DNA from: Cellulomonadaceae bacterium TMED98
GTDB lineage: Bacteria > Actinomycetota > Actinomycetes > Actinomycetales > Microbacteriaceae
DNA: 5,606 nt
Assembly (NCBI GenBank): GCA_002172585.1
Contig: NHEZ01000044.1
Span: 6,617 to 12,222, forward strand
Direction of reading: 5' to 3'
Shown here: in pieces, positions 1 through 5,606 of the stretch
Layout of the letters: every line of letters begins with the position of its first letter
How positions within the stretch are numbered: position 1 is the first letter of the stretch
Program-made: the position numbers and the translations under genes
The notes under the pieces: generated by a model
Told to the model about the DNA's origin: nothing
What the model saw: the letters and a program-made list of their open reading frames with translations, nothing else
The model's database searches: none

Positions 1-84
1 CAGGCCGGCCCGCGGCGCAGTGTCGCCGTACGACGACATCTGGGTGTGTATTTGTACGACGACACCGGTGTTCTTCGTGTTCAT
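1..84 (-). CDS. Possible 5' end of a divergent gene (unrecognised, partial)
   Basis: On the minus strand a frame is open from ATG at 84-82 to the left edge (28 codons), with a second in-frame ATG at 39-37 beginning MSSYGDTAPRAGL. Codons after the second ATG mostly end in G or C, as in the real genes here, while those before it include CAA and ATA. Neither ATG has a Shine-Dalgarno sequence, though leaderless starts are common in actinobacteria. No family is recognised, and the piece is too short to separate from chance in GC-rich DNA. Confidence 0.2.
   Translation of the reverse strand, partial: MNTKNTGVVVQIHTQMSSYGDTAPRAGL
21..64. repeat. Direct repeat with operator-like dyad symmetry
   Basis: The 11-mer GTACGACGACA occurs at 28-38 and again at 54-64, 26 bases apart. 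The first copy is the right part of an 18-base imperfect palindrome at 21-38 (TGTCGCCGTACGACGACA), in which 8 of 9 base pairs match about the GTAC centre. The second sits in a weaker dyad at 47-64 with 6 of 9 pairs, keeping the outer TGT/ACA and central GTAC. A partial third copy, GACGACAC, is at 100-107. Paired palindromes upstream of a promoter look like sites for a dimeric repressor or activator, but I recognise no known operator consensus. A 21-38 hairpin without a T-tract is not a convincing terminator. Confidence 0.45.
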
Positions 85-114
85 GTCAGACTGTGAACGG
101 ACGACACGCCCGGG

Positions 115-143
115 TTGCGGCAAATACCAGGGTGTGGCACACT
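115..143 (+). promoter_or_regulatory. Putative sigma-70-type promoter of the S10 operon
   Basis: A -35-like TTGCGG (115-120) is followed by exactly 17 bases and then a -10-like CACACT (138-143), preceded by GTGTGG. The -10 keeps the A at position 2 and the T at position 6, the most conserved bases in actinobacterial housekeeping promoters. The predicted start is near 150, giving a leader of about 245 bases before rpsJ. This is the best -35/-10 pair I found in the upstream region. An alternative -10, TAAGGT at 147-152, fits the TANNNT pattern but lacks a well-spaced -35. Assignment rests on sequence only. Confidence 0.45.
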
Positions 144-149
144 TTCTAA

Positions 150-396
150 GGTTCAATACGCGCCATTCGTGGTGCTCACTGCCAGGTAGTGCATAGGTCA
201 AAGACCTAGGCCGCGGGTAGCAGAACTCTCATCTCCCTCGAGCTCCCGCTCGTGAGCGGGTGGCTGAGTGGTGGTTCGGACCCTGTGTCCGGATCCGTTG
301 ACAGGAAAACAGTGATGTCAACCGGGTCGTGAAAGCGATTCGGTGGAGACGTTAGGGGCGTTGGCTTCTGGCGTGGCGAAAAGAAAGAAGAACACC
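150..396 (+). promoter_or_regulatory. Structured 5' leader of the S10 operon mRNA
   Basis: No convincing long gene lies in this stretch, but it is rich in local inverted repeats. TAGGTC/GACCTA at 194-199/203-208 closes a 3-base loop. CCCGCT/AGCGGG at 245-250/255-260 closes CGTG. CGGAC/GTCCG at 277-281/287-291 closes a 5-base loop. Directly abutting it, 292-303 pairs with 316-328 as 12 base pairs with one bulged C (323) and one G-U pair, closing a 12-base loop. Ribosomal-protein operons are commonly autoregulated through such leaders; in E. coli, L4 binds the S10 leader. No similarity to that leader was recognised, so regulation by L4 or another product of this operon is inference. The structures were paired by eye, without energy calculation. 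Confidence 0.5.
315..332 (+). CDS. Possible leader mini-ORF (5 codons, MSTGS)
   Basis: ATG at 315 begins a frame MSTGS ending at TGA 330-332. It is preceded by AGGA at 303-306, eight bases upstream, a better Shine-Dalgarno match and spacing than rpsJ itself has. The frame lies inside the predicted 292-328 hairpin: the ribosome-binding site is in the loop and the codons form the 3' arm. Translating it would melt that stem. Such short frames arise easily by chance, so this is a candidate only. Confidence 0.2.
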
Positions 397-705
397 ATGG
401 CGGGACAGAAAATCCGCATTCGACTGAAGTCGTATGACCACGCAGGTCTCGACGTGTCGGCGCGCAAAATCGTTGACACCGTGACTCGTGCCGGTGCCAC
501 CGTTGTGGGCCCTGTGCCCCTGCCGACGGAAAAGAACATCGTCACGGTGATTCGCTCGCCGCATAAGTACAAAGACTCGAGAGAGCACTTTGAAAAGCGC
601 ACCCACAAACGTCTCATCGACATCATTGACCCCACTCCGAAGGCCGTTGATTCGCTGATGCGTCTTGACTTGCCTGCCGACGTCAACATTGAAATCAAGC
701 TGTAG
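397..705 (+). CDS. rpsJ: 30S ribosomal protein S10 (NusE)
   Basis: Encodes 102 residues, the normal S10 length (103 in E. coli). S10 sits in the head of the small subunit and, as NusE, also binds NusB and NusG in transcription antitermination. Family signatures run throughout: [10 protein letters not shown] near the N-terminus, GPVPLPT at about residues 37-43, [13 protein letters not shown] at 51-63, RTHKRLIDI, and the C-terminal [13 protein letters not shown]. The ATG at 397 is chosen because it gives the actinobacterial start MAGQKIRIR and follows the purine run AAGAAAGAAG (381-390). The frame is open back to GTG 343, but those 18 extra residues match nothing in the family. It is the first gene of the operon, 11 bases ahead of rplC. 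Its Shine-Dalgarno lacks a GGAGG core, unlike most later genes. Identification is certain; the start is very likely. Confidence 0.98.
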   Translation: MAGQKIRIRLKSYDHAGLDVSARKIVDTVTRAGATVVGPVPLPTEKNIVTVIRSPHKYKDSREHFEKRTHKRLIDIIDPTPKAVDSLMRLDLPADVNIEIKL

Positions 706-716
706 GGAAAACGACC

Positions 717-1367
717 ATGTCAACTTTGACTGCCACAAAGGGCGTATTGGGCACCAAGCTCGGTATGACTCAGGTGTGGGACGACAAGAACCGTGTCGTA
801 CCCGTCACCGTTATTGAGGTGTCACCAAACGTCGTGACCCAGATCCGCACCGCCGACACCGATGGCTACGACGCCGTCCAGATCGCAGCCGGTGCGATTG
901 ACCCCCGCAAAGTCACCAAGCCCCTCAAAGGCCACTTTGACAAAGCCGGTGTCACCCCCCGTCGTCACCTCACCGAAATCCGCACTCCTGACGCGTCGGA
1001 CTACACCGTCGGCCAGGAGCTCACCGTCGAGACCTTTGACACCGGTGCCGTTGTGGACGTGGTGGGAACGAGCAAAGGAAAAGGCACGGCGGGTGTGATG
1101 AAGCGTCACAACTTTGCCGGTGTCTCCGCCTCCCACGGTGCTCACCGCAACCACCGCAAGCCCGGCTCCATCGGCGCCTCGGCGACTCCCTCCCGCGTGT
1201 TCAAGGGCATGCGGATGGCGGGTCGGATGGGCAACGAACGAGTCACCATGATGAACCTCACGGTGGTCAAGGTGGATACCGAGCGCAACCTGTTGATGAT
1301 CAAGGGCGCCGTTCCCGGCCCCAAAGGTCGTCTCGTCTTTGTTCGCACCGCCCGGAAGGGAGCCTAG
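717..1367 (+). CDS. rplC: 50S ribosomal protein L3
   Basis: Encodes 216 residues (209 in E. coli). L3 is an early assembly protein of the large subunit; it binds 23S rRNA and its long loop reaches the peptidyl-transferase centre. Seen here: the N-terminal [14 protein letters not shown] (residues 9-22), [17 protein letters not shown] (117-133), the loop motif [19 protein letters not shown] (146-164) and [11 protein letters not shown] (168-178). In the loop the E. coli sequence has QNQTP, including the glutamine methylated by PrmB; here the matching stretch is ASATP, with no glutamine, as I recall for actinobacterial L3 proteins in general. The start ATG follows AGGGA (704-708) with an eight-base spacer. 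The gene ends two bases before rplD. No truncation or frameshift is seen. Confidence 0.98.
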   Translation: MSTLTATKGVLGTKLGMTQVWDDKNRVVPVTVIEVSPNVVTQIRTADTDGYDAVQIAAGAIDPRKVTKPLKGHFDKAGVTPRRHLTEIRTPDASDYTVGQELTVETFDTGAVVDVVGTSKGKGTAGVMKRHNFAGVSASHGAHRNHRKPGSIGASATPSRVFKGMRMAGRMGNERVTMMNLTVVKVDTERNLLMIKGAVPGPKGRLVFVRTARKGA

Positions 1368-1369
1368 GG

Positions 1370-2017
1370 ATGAGCGCTATTGACGTTCTCGACGCCTCGG
1401 GCAAGAAGGCTGGTTCTGTTGAGCTGCCCGCCGAGCTGTTTGACGTGCAGACCAATGTCCCCCTGATTCACCAGGTGGTAGTCGCCCAGCGCGCCGCTGC
1501 CCGCCAGGGAACTCACAAGGTCAAGCACCGCGGTGAGGTGGCCGGTTCGGGTGCCAAGCCGTTTAAGCAAAAAGGAACGGGTCGCTCCCGTCAGGGGTCG
1601 ATTCGCGCCCCCGAACACCGCGGTGGTGGTGTCGTGCACGGCCCGACTCCCCGCAGCTACGCCCAGCGCACGCCAAAGAAAATGATTCGTCAGGCCCTCC
1701 TTGGCGCCCTGTCCGATCGGGCTCGCGCCGAGCGGCTTCACGTGGTCAAGGACTTCGGTCTGGGAGACACTCCCTCGACCAAGACCGCGGCGGCGCTTCT
1801 CCAGGCCACCGCTCCCGGTCGCAACGTGCTCGTGGTCATCGGCCGCGATGACGAGGTCGGTCAGAAGAGCGTGCGGAACATTCCCGGTATTCACGCCCTG
1901 CACCCCGACCAGTTGAACACCTACGACGTTCTCGAATCCGACGACATTGTCTTCACCAAGGACGCTCTCGAGCAGTTTGTGAGCGGCCCGGTGCCGGCTG
2001 AGGAGGTTGCCAAGTGA
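1370..2017 (+). CDS. rplD: 50S ribosomal protein L4
   Basis: Encodes 215 residues, within the usual range (201 in E. coli). L4 binds 23S rRNA domain I, and its extended loop lines the narrow part of the exit tunnel beside L22. That loop is clear at residues 51-92: a basic, glycine-rich stretch with [13 protein letters not shown] (69-81) and GGGVVHGP (85-92). The globular part ends with an alpha/beta region including VLVVIGRD (153-160) and the C-terminal [17 protein letters not shown]. In E. coli L4 is also the autogenous repressor of this operon; whether that holds here cannot be told from the sequence. The ATG is preceded by AAGGGAG (1356-1362), inside the end of rplC. Its TGA overlaps the GTG start of rplW by three bases within GTGA, indicating coupled translation. 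Confidence 0.98.
   Translation: MSAIDVLDASGKKAGSVELPAELFDVQTNVPLIHQVVVAQRAAARQGTHKVKHRGEVAGSGAKPFKQKGTGRSRQGSIRAPEHRGGGVVHGPTPRSYAQRTPKKMIRQALLGALSDRARAERLHVVKDFGLGDTPSTKTAAALLQATAPGRNVLVVIGRDDEVGQKSVRNIPGIHALHPDQLNTYDVLESDDIVFTKDALEQFVSGPVPAEEVAK
2001..2006 (+). promoter_or_regulatory. Shine-Dalgarno AGGAGG fixing the GTG start of rplW
   Basis: A perfect AGGAGG lies inside the last codons of rplD, seven bases before GTG 2014. The rplW frame has no ATG or other methionine codon at all, so the GTG is needed to give a normal-length L23, and this site supports it. Confidence 0.85.
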
Positions 2018-2325
2018 GTATCGACGAACTGGCCCGTAATAAGGACCCTCGGGACATCATCATCCGCCCGATTGTCAGTGAGAAGAGCTACACCCTCATT
2101 GACCAGGGGAAGTACACCTTCGAGGTGCACCCGGATGCGAATAAGACCGAGATTAAAAACGCGGTGGAGAACATCTTTGATGTGTCCGTCTCTAGCGTGA
2201 ACACTCTCAACCGTCAGGGCAAGGCGCGCCGGACGCGCTTTGGACGCGGCAAGCGCAAAGACACCAAGCGCGCCATCGTCACCCTCGCAAGCGGCACCAT
2301 CGACATCTTCACGGCAGTCGGTTAA
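2014..2325 (+). CDS. rplW: 50S ribosomal protein L23
   Basis: Encodes 103 residues (100 in E. coli). L23 sits at the exit of the polypeptide tunnel, where it forms a docking site for trigger factor and SRP. Recognisable features are [13 protein letters not shown] (residues 14-26), [19 protein letters not shown] (34-52), the basic loop [17 protein letters not shown] (67-83) which contacts 23S rRNA, and the C-terminal strand around [13 protein letters not shown]. The start is GTG, supported by AGGAGG seven bases upstream and by the absence of any other start codon in the body of the gene. It overlaps the rplD stop (GTGA), a typical coupling junction. A 14-base gap carrying the rplB ribosome-binding site follows. 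Confidence 0.97.
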   Translation: MSIDELARNKDPRDIIIRPIVSEKSYTLIDQGKYTFEVHPDANKTEIKNAVENIFDVSVSSVNTLNRQGKARRTRFGRGKRKDTKRAIVTLASGTIDIFTAVG

Positions 2326-2339
2326 GGAGACACCTGACA

Positions 2340-3176
2340 ATGGCTATTCGTAAACACCGCCCGACGACCCCCGGTCGTCGCGGGTCATCCGTGTCCGACT
2401 TCCAAGAAGTCACCCGGAACACCCCCGAGAAGTCCCTGCTGCGCCCACTGCCGAAAACTGGTGGCCGCAACAACGAGGGTCGCATTACCACCCGCCACAT
2501 CGGTGGTGGACACAAGCGTCAGTACCGCGTGATCGATTTCCGTCGCCACGACAAAGACGGTGTGAACGCCACGGTCGCGCACATCGAATACGACCCGAAC
2601 CGCACTGCGCGTATTGCTCTGTTGCACTTTGTCGACGGCACCAAGCGCTACATCATCGCCCCGGACAAACTGAAGCAGGGCGACATCGTGGAATCGGGCC
2701 CCTCGGCGGATATCAAGCCCGGCAACAACCTGCCGCTTCGCAATATCCCGGTGGGAACGGTGGTCCACGCCATTGAACTGCGCCCCGGTGGCGGTGCCAA
2801 GTTGGCCCGCTCCGCTGGTGCCTCGGTGCGTCTGGTCGCCAAAGACGGCCCCTACGCCCAACTGCGGTTGCCGTCTGGAGAAATCCGGAATGTCGACGCG
2901 CGGTGCCGGGCGTCCGTGGGAGAAGTCGGCAACGCCGAACAGTCCAACATCAACTGGGGGAAGGCCGGCCGCAAACGCTGGAAGGGCGTGCGCCCGACCG
3001 TTCGCGGTGTCGTGATGAACCCGGTCGACCACCCACACGGTGGTGGAGAAGGTAAAACCTCTGGTGGCCGTCACCCGGTGAGCCCCTGGGGTCAGCCTGA
3101 GGGTCGTACCCGCAAGCCCCACCGCCCCTCCGACAAGATGATCGTCCGTCGCCGTCCCACCGGCAAGAAGCGCTAG
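2340..3176 (+). CDS. rplB: 50S ribosomal protein L2
   Basis: Encodes 278 residues (273 in E. coli). L2 is a core large-subunit protein needed for subunit association and for a functional peptidyl-transferase centre. The N-terminal part shows [12 protein letters not shown] (residues 39-50), [11 protein letters not shown] (53-63) and the RNA-binding OB-like fold through [12 protein letters not shown]. The C-terminal part shows [12 protein letters not shown] (205-216) and [20 protein letters not shown] (221-240); His231 corresponds to E. coli His229, the conserved residue near the catalytic centre. The basic C-terminus with TRKP and RRRPTGKKR is typical. The ATG follows AAGGAGA (2324-2330), which begins inside the rplW stop, with nine bases between. 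rpsS starts nine bases after the stop. Confidence 0.99.
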   Translation: MAIRKHRPTTPGRRGSSVSDFQEVTRNTPEKSLLRPLPKTGGRNNEGRITTRHIGGGHKRQYRVIDFRRHDKDGVNATVAHIEYDPNRTARIALLHFVDGTKRYIIAPDKLKQGDIVESGPSADIKPGNNLPLRNIPVGTVVHAIELRPGGGAKLARSAGASVRLVAKDGPYAQLRLPSGEIRNVDARCRASVGEVGNAEQSNINWGKAGRKRWKGVRPTVRGVVMNPVDHPHGGGEGKTSGGRHPVSPWGQPEGRTRKPHRPSDKMIVRRRPTGKKR

Positions 3177-3185
3177 GAGAAACGG

Positions 3186-3467
3186 ATGCCACGCAGCCTG
3201 AAAAAGGGACCCTTTGTGGATGAGCACCTGATGAAAAAGGTGTCCACCCAAAACGAAGCGAACCAGAAAAACGTGATCAAGACCTGGTCGCGCCGCTCGA
3301 TGATTGTTCCGGCGATGCTCGGCCACACGATCGCGGTGCACGACGGCCGTAAGCACATCCCGGTGTTTATCACCGAGACGATGGTCGGTCACAAACTCGG
3401 TGAGTTTGCCCCCACCCGCACCTTCCGCGGGCACGAAAAAGACGACCGGAAAGGTCGCCGCGGCTAA
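3186..3467 (+). CDS. rpsS: 30S ribosomal protein S19
   Basis: Encodes 93 residues, standard length (92 in E. coli). S19 lies in the 30S head, forms a pair with S13, and contacts the A-site finger of the large subunit. The N-terminal [18 protein letters not shown] (residues 2-19) is the family hallmark, followed by [29 protein letters not shown] (from about residue 33) and [16 protein letters not shown] (68-83). The basic C-terminal tail KDDRKGRRG is ordinary. The start ATG follows AGGAGA (3175-3180), which overlaps the rplB stop, spaced five bases. A 26-base gap separates it from rplV, the largest intergenic space between genes in the operon here. Confidence 0.98.
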   Translation: MPRSLKKGPFVDEHLMKKVSTQNEANQKNVIKTWSRRSMIVPAMLGHTIAVHDGRKHIPVFITETMVGHKLGEFAPTRTFRGHEKDDRKGRRG

Positions 3468-3493
3468 GCGCCCGGCGGACTAGAGGAGTAATC

Positions 3494-3892
3494 ATGGTGG
3501 AATCAATGGCTCGGATCCGTAACATCCGCGTCACCCCGCAGAAGGCTCGCCGTGTCGTGGACCTCATTCGCGGCATGCAGGCGCAGGAAGCTGTCGCCAT
3601 CCTGAAGCACCAGCCCCAAGCAGTGAGTGAGCCCTTGGGCAAGATCATTGCCTCGGGAATGGCCAACGCTCAGGTCATCGCTGACCGCGACGGGACCTTC
3701 CTGGACGAGTCTGATTTGTACATCGCCAAAGCGTTTGTTGACGAAGGCCTCACCCTCAAGCGGTTCCGTCCGCGTGCTCAGGGTCGAGCGTTCCGGATCA
3801 AGAAGCGCACCAGCCACATCACTGTGGTGCTCGCCACGCCGGACGAGCCCTCGCTGGCAGGTCAGGCCGGATCACAGAAGGTGAGCAAGTAA
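3494..3892 (+). CDS. rplV: 50S ribosomal protein L22
   Basis: Encodes 132 residues (110 in E. coli); the surplus is mainly a C-terminal tail of about 18 residues after VVLATPDE. L22 spans the large subunit and its beta-hairpin lines the exit tunnel opposite L4. Seen are [16 protein letters not shown] (residues 12-27), the ANAQ element near 57-60, and the hairpin region [21 protein letters not shown] (85-105), followed by [11 protein letters not shown] 3494 is chosen because GAGGAG (3483-3488) is five bases upstream; the in-frame ATG at 3506 would be seventeen bases away. Two positions look unusual against my memory of the family: RGMQ where RGK is common, and SGMANA where SA-ANA is common. 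The stop TAA overlaps the rpsC ATG by one base. Confidence 0.97.
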   Translation: MVESMARIRNIRVTPQKARRVVDLIRGMQAQEAVAILKHQPQAVSEPLGKIIASGMANAQVIADRDGTFLDESDLYIAKAFVDEGLTLKRFRPRAQGRAFRIKKRTSHITVVLATPDEPSLAGQAGSQKVSK

Positions 3893-4653
3893 TGGGTCAG
3901 AAGGTTAACCCCTACGGTTTCCGACTCGGAATTACCACCGACCACACGTCGCGCTGGTTCTCCGACAGCACCGCCAAGGGGCAGCGCTACCGCGACTTCG
4001 TCGCCGAAGACATCAAGATTCGCGAGTTTCTCCAGGAGCAGCTCGACCGCGCCGGTATTGCCCGGATCGAAATCGAGCGCACCCGCGACCGCGTTCGCGT
4101 GGACATCCACTCGGCCCGCCCCGGCATTGTGATTGGCCGCCGCGGTGCCGAAGCCGAGCGGATTCGTGCCGACCTGGAAAAGCTCACCGGTAAGCAGATC
4201 CAGCTGAACATCCTCGAGGTGAAAAACCCCGAGGCAGAAGCGCAGCTGGTGGCGCAGGGAATTGCCGAGCAGTTGGCTGCTCGTGTGGCCTTCCGTCGCG
4301 CCATGCGTAAAGGTCTCCAGGGAGCCCAGCGCGCTGGAGCCAAAGGTGTTCGTATCCAGGTCTCTGGTCGACTCGGTGGGGCGGAAATGTCCCGCTCCGA
4401 GTTCTACCGTGAGGGCCGGGTGCCTCTGCACACCCTGCGGGCCAACATTGACTACGGCTTTTACGAGGCAAAGACCACGTTTGGCCGGATCGGTGTGAAG
4501 GTCTGGATTTATAAAGGTGATTTGACCAATAAGGAACTGGCCCGTGAGCAGGCGCAGCAGCGCTCGCAGCGTCCGGAGCGTCGTGATGGCGCCCGCCGTG
4601 GACCTGCCCGTCAGGCTGAGCCAGTTGCCGCGACCACCGGGAGCGAGAGCTAA
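3892..4653 (+). CDS. rpsC: 30S ribosomal protein S3
   Basis: Encodes 253 residues (233 in E. coli). S3 is in the 30S head at the mRNA entry channel and contributes to unwinding of structured mRNA. The N-terminus is the canonical [14 protein letters not shown] type II KH domain follows (about residues 39-107) with its GRRG loop at 82-85 in [11 protein letters not shown]. The C-terminal S3 domain has [10 protein letters not shown] (134-143), whose arginines match the E. coli entry-channel residues, then [14 protein letters not shown] (157-170), [17 protein letters not shown] and [10 protein letters not shown]. Residues 215-253 form a low-complexity tail rich in Q, R and A, probably disordered and typical of actinobacterial S3. 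The ribosome-binding site is AGGTGA (3879-3884). It is joined to rplV and rplP by TAATG junctions. Confidence 0.98.
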   Translation: MGQKVNPYGFRLGITTDHTSRWFSDSTAKGQRYRDFVAEDIKIREFLQEQLDRAGIARIEIERTRDRVRVDIHSARPGIVIGRRGAEAERIRADLEKLTGKQIQLNILEVKNPEAEAQLVAQGIAEQLAARVAFRRAMRKGLQGAQRAGAKGVRIQVSGRLGGAEMSRSEFYREGRVPLHTLRANIDYGFYEAKTTFGRIGVKVWIYKGDLTNKELAREQAQQRSQRPERRDGARRGPARQAEPVAATTGSES

Positions 4654-5069
4654 TGCTGATCCCACGCAAAATTAAGCACCGTAAGCAGCACCACCCCAAG
4701 CGGGGCGGTCACGCCACCGGTGGCACCACCGTGGCCTTCGGTGAGTACGGCATCCAGGCGACGACCTCTGCCTATGTCACCAACCGCCAGATTGAGGCCG
4801 CGCGTATTGCGATGACTCGTCACATCAAGCGCGGTGGAAAAGTCTGGATTAACGTCTTCCCGGACCGTCCGCTGACGAAGAAACCTGCGGAAACCCGAAT
4901 GGGAAGCGGTAAAGGCTCCCCGGAGTGGTGGGTTGCCAACGTGAAGCCCGGACGCGTGTTGTTTGAGGTCTCTGGTGTGAGTGAAGAACTCGCCCGCGAG
5001 GCGCTGACCCGCGCCATTCACAAACTGCCGCTGAAAGCACGGATTGTTTCCCGGGAGGAGGGCGCCTAA
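4653..5069 (+). CDS. rplP: 50S ribosomal protein L16
   Basis: Encodes 138 residues (136 in E. coli). L16 is a late assembly protein that helps form the A-site tRNA-binding region of the large subunit. Visible signatures: [16 protein letters not shown] (residues 4-19), ITNRQ-like [25 protein letters not shown] (from residue 42), [20 protein letters not shown] (69-88), [15 protein letters not shown] (91-105) and the helix SEELAREAL. Arg82 lines up with E. coli Arg81, the residue hydroxylated there by the oxygenase YcfD; whether it is modified here is unknown. The ATG shares its A with the rpsC stop (TAATG). GGGAG (4639-4643) lies nine bases upstream, within rpsC. The next gene starts by the same one-base overlap. 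Confidence 0.98.
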   Translation: MLIPRKIKHRKQHHPKRGGHATGGTTVAFGEYGIQATTSAYVTNRQIEAARIAMTRHIKRGGKVWINVFPDRPLTKKPAETRMGSGKGSPEWWVANVKPGRVLFEVSGVSEELAREALTRAIHKLPLKARIVSREEGA

Positions 5070-5380
5070 TGGCTGTTGGATCAAAAGAGCTTCGCCCAGA
5101 AGAACTCGACACGTTTGAAGACCAGCGTCTTCTCGAAGAGCTGAAGCGTCAAAAGGAAGAGCTGTTTAACCTGCGATTCCAGGACGCCACCGGTCAGCTC
5201 GACAACCACGGTCGCCTGCGTGCGGTCCGTCGGGATATTGCCCGGATCTACACCGTGATTCGTGAGCGTGAGCTTGGCATTCGTGCCACCCCCGCTCCTA
5301 TGGAGGCTCCGGCGAAGAAGAAGGCCACCAAGAAAACCAAGGAGACCGCTGAGGCGGCTGCGAGCGAGGAGAGCGCCTAA
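5069..5380 (+). CDS. rpmC: 50S ribosomal protein L29 with C-terminal tail
   Basis: Encodes 103 residues, against about 63-70 for the bare family. L29 is a small helical-hairpin protein near the tunnel exit next to L23. The core occupies roughly residues 5-70: [20 protein letters not shown], then [16 protein letters not shown] (29-44), and [22 protein letters not shown] (49-70). After IRATPAP comes a tail of about 30 residues made mostly of A, K, E and T ([12 protein letters not shown], then [10 protein letters not shown]), probably disordered. Comparable tails are known in actinobacteria, so this looks like a lineage trait rather than a fusion. The ribosome-binding site is strong, GGGAGGAGGG at 5053-5062. 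Both junctions (rplP and rpsQ) are TAATG. Confidence 0.97.
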   Translation: MAVGSKELRPEELDTFEDQRLLEELKRQKEELFNLRFQDATGQLDNHGRLRAVRRDIARIYTVIRERELGIRATPAPMEAPAKKKATKKTKETAEAAASEESA

Positions 5381-5606
5381 TGGCGACCGAAGCGAAAAAG
5401 AAGACTGAGGCCAACGAGCCTGTCGTCCGCGGATACCGCAAGACCCGTCGCGGCTATGTCGTGAGCGACAAGATGGACAAGACCATCACGGTTGAGGTGG
5501 AAGAACGCGTAAAGCACCCCCTCTACGGCAAGGTGGTCCGCCAGTCCTCCAAGGTCAAGGCGCACGACGAGTCCAACGAGGCGGGAATCGGTGACCTCGT
5601 GGTCAT
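5380..5606 (+). CDS. rpsQ: 30S ribosomal protein S17 (partial, 3' end outside window)
   Basis: Seventy-five full codons are present before the window edge; the frame is still open, so the gene is cut by the window and not broken. S17 is an early 30S assembly protein with an OB-fold that binds 16S rRNA. The family core is clear: [18 protein letters not shown] (residues 25-42), [14 protein letters not shown] (45-58), [15 protein letters not shown] (61-75). The first 20 or so residues ([20 protein letters not shown]) are a charged extension compared with E. coli S17, where the core starts almost at once. The ATG overlaps the rpmC stop (TAATG), and AGGAG (5367-5371) lies eight bases upstream, which supports this start. 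Confidence 0.96.
   Translation, partial: MATEAKKKTEANEPVVRGYRKTRRGYVVSDKMDKTITVEVEERVKHPLYGKVVRQSSKVKAHDESNEAGIGDLVV

Noticed and set aside
79..98. GTTCA-N10-TGAAC inverted repeat upstream of the promoter
   Set aside because: Only five pairs with a ten-base unpaired centre; too short to separate from chance and not matching an operator I know.
2..195. Plus-strand open frame from the left edge to TAG 193-195
   Set aside because: Its translation is cysteine-rich and unlike any family, and it runs through the promoter candidate. No gene end such as that of tuf is recognisable.
245..260. CCCGCT-CGTG-AGCGGG hairpin as an intrinsic terminator or attenuator
   Set aside because: No T-tract follows (TGGCTGAGTG), so it is better read as part of leader structure.
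298..326. TTGACA at 298-303, a perfect -35 consensus
   Set aside because: At 16-18 bases downstream the sequence is GC-rich (ACCGGG region) with no -10-like hexamer, and the TTGACA is explained as part of the 292-328 inverted repeat.
343..396. N-terminal extension of S10 from GTG 343
   Set aside because: The 18 added residues are absent from the S10 family, and ATG 397 gives the standard start with a purine-rich site upstream.
2385..3434. Long minus-strand open frame (349 codons) opposite rplB and rpsS
   Set aside because: It is antisense to two unmistakable genes. Long antisense frames are expected when real codons end mostly in G or C, and its translation resembles no family.
3862..4665. 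Minus-strand open frame (267 codons) opposite rpsC
   Set aside because: Same cause: a shadow of a highly expressed GC-rich gene, with no recognisable domain and no ribosome-binding site considered convincing.

Overview
The window holds the 5' end of an S10-type ribosomal-protein operon, read entirely on the + strand. The order is rpsJ, rplC, rplD, rplW, rplB, rpsS, rplV, rpsC, rplP, rpmC and rpsQ (S10-L3-L4-L23-L2-S19-L22-S3-L16-L29-S17), and rpsQ is cut by the right edge. This is the classic bacterial order with no insertion, deletion or frameshift. High-GC DNA, strong GC preference at third codon positions, the S10 start [15 protein letters not shown], and long tails on S3 and L29 all point to an actinobacterium (Actinomycetota). 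Several stretches, notably the L29 core, resemble Microbacteriaceae, but family-level placement is inference.

Region 1-396 is noncoding or nearly so. Positions 1-110 hold operator-like dyad and direct repeats, and on the minus strand an open frame that might be the start of a divergent gene. No tuf or other recognisable gene end is visible. A plausible housekeeping promoter lies at 115-143 (TTGCGG, 17-base spacer, CACACT). It would give a transcript starting near 150 with a leader of about 245 bases. The leader can form several local hairpins, the best being a bulged stem at 292-328, and it contains a five-codon mini-ORF with a good ribosome-binding site. The rpsJ ribosome-binding site is weaker than those of most genes behind it.

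Region 397-5606 is almost solid coding sequence. Gaps between genes run from 26 bases down to overlaps. The rplD/rplW pair shares GTGA, and the last four junctions (rplV/rpsC, rpsC/rplP, rplP/rpmC, rpmC/rpsQ) are all TAATG, which suggests tight translational coupling. No terminator or internal promoter was recognised, so one transcript probably runs beyond the window.

All the products are structural parts of the 70S ribosome. L2, L3 and L16 lie at or near the peptidyl-transferase centre. L4, L22, L23 and L29 line or surround the polypeptide exit tunnel. S3, S10 and S19 are in the 30S head, and S17 is an early 30S assembly protein. The coding part is ordinary. The points worth a second look are all in the 5' noncoding region, with minor ones in protein tails and junctions.
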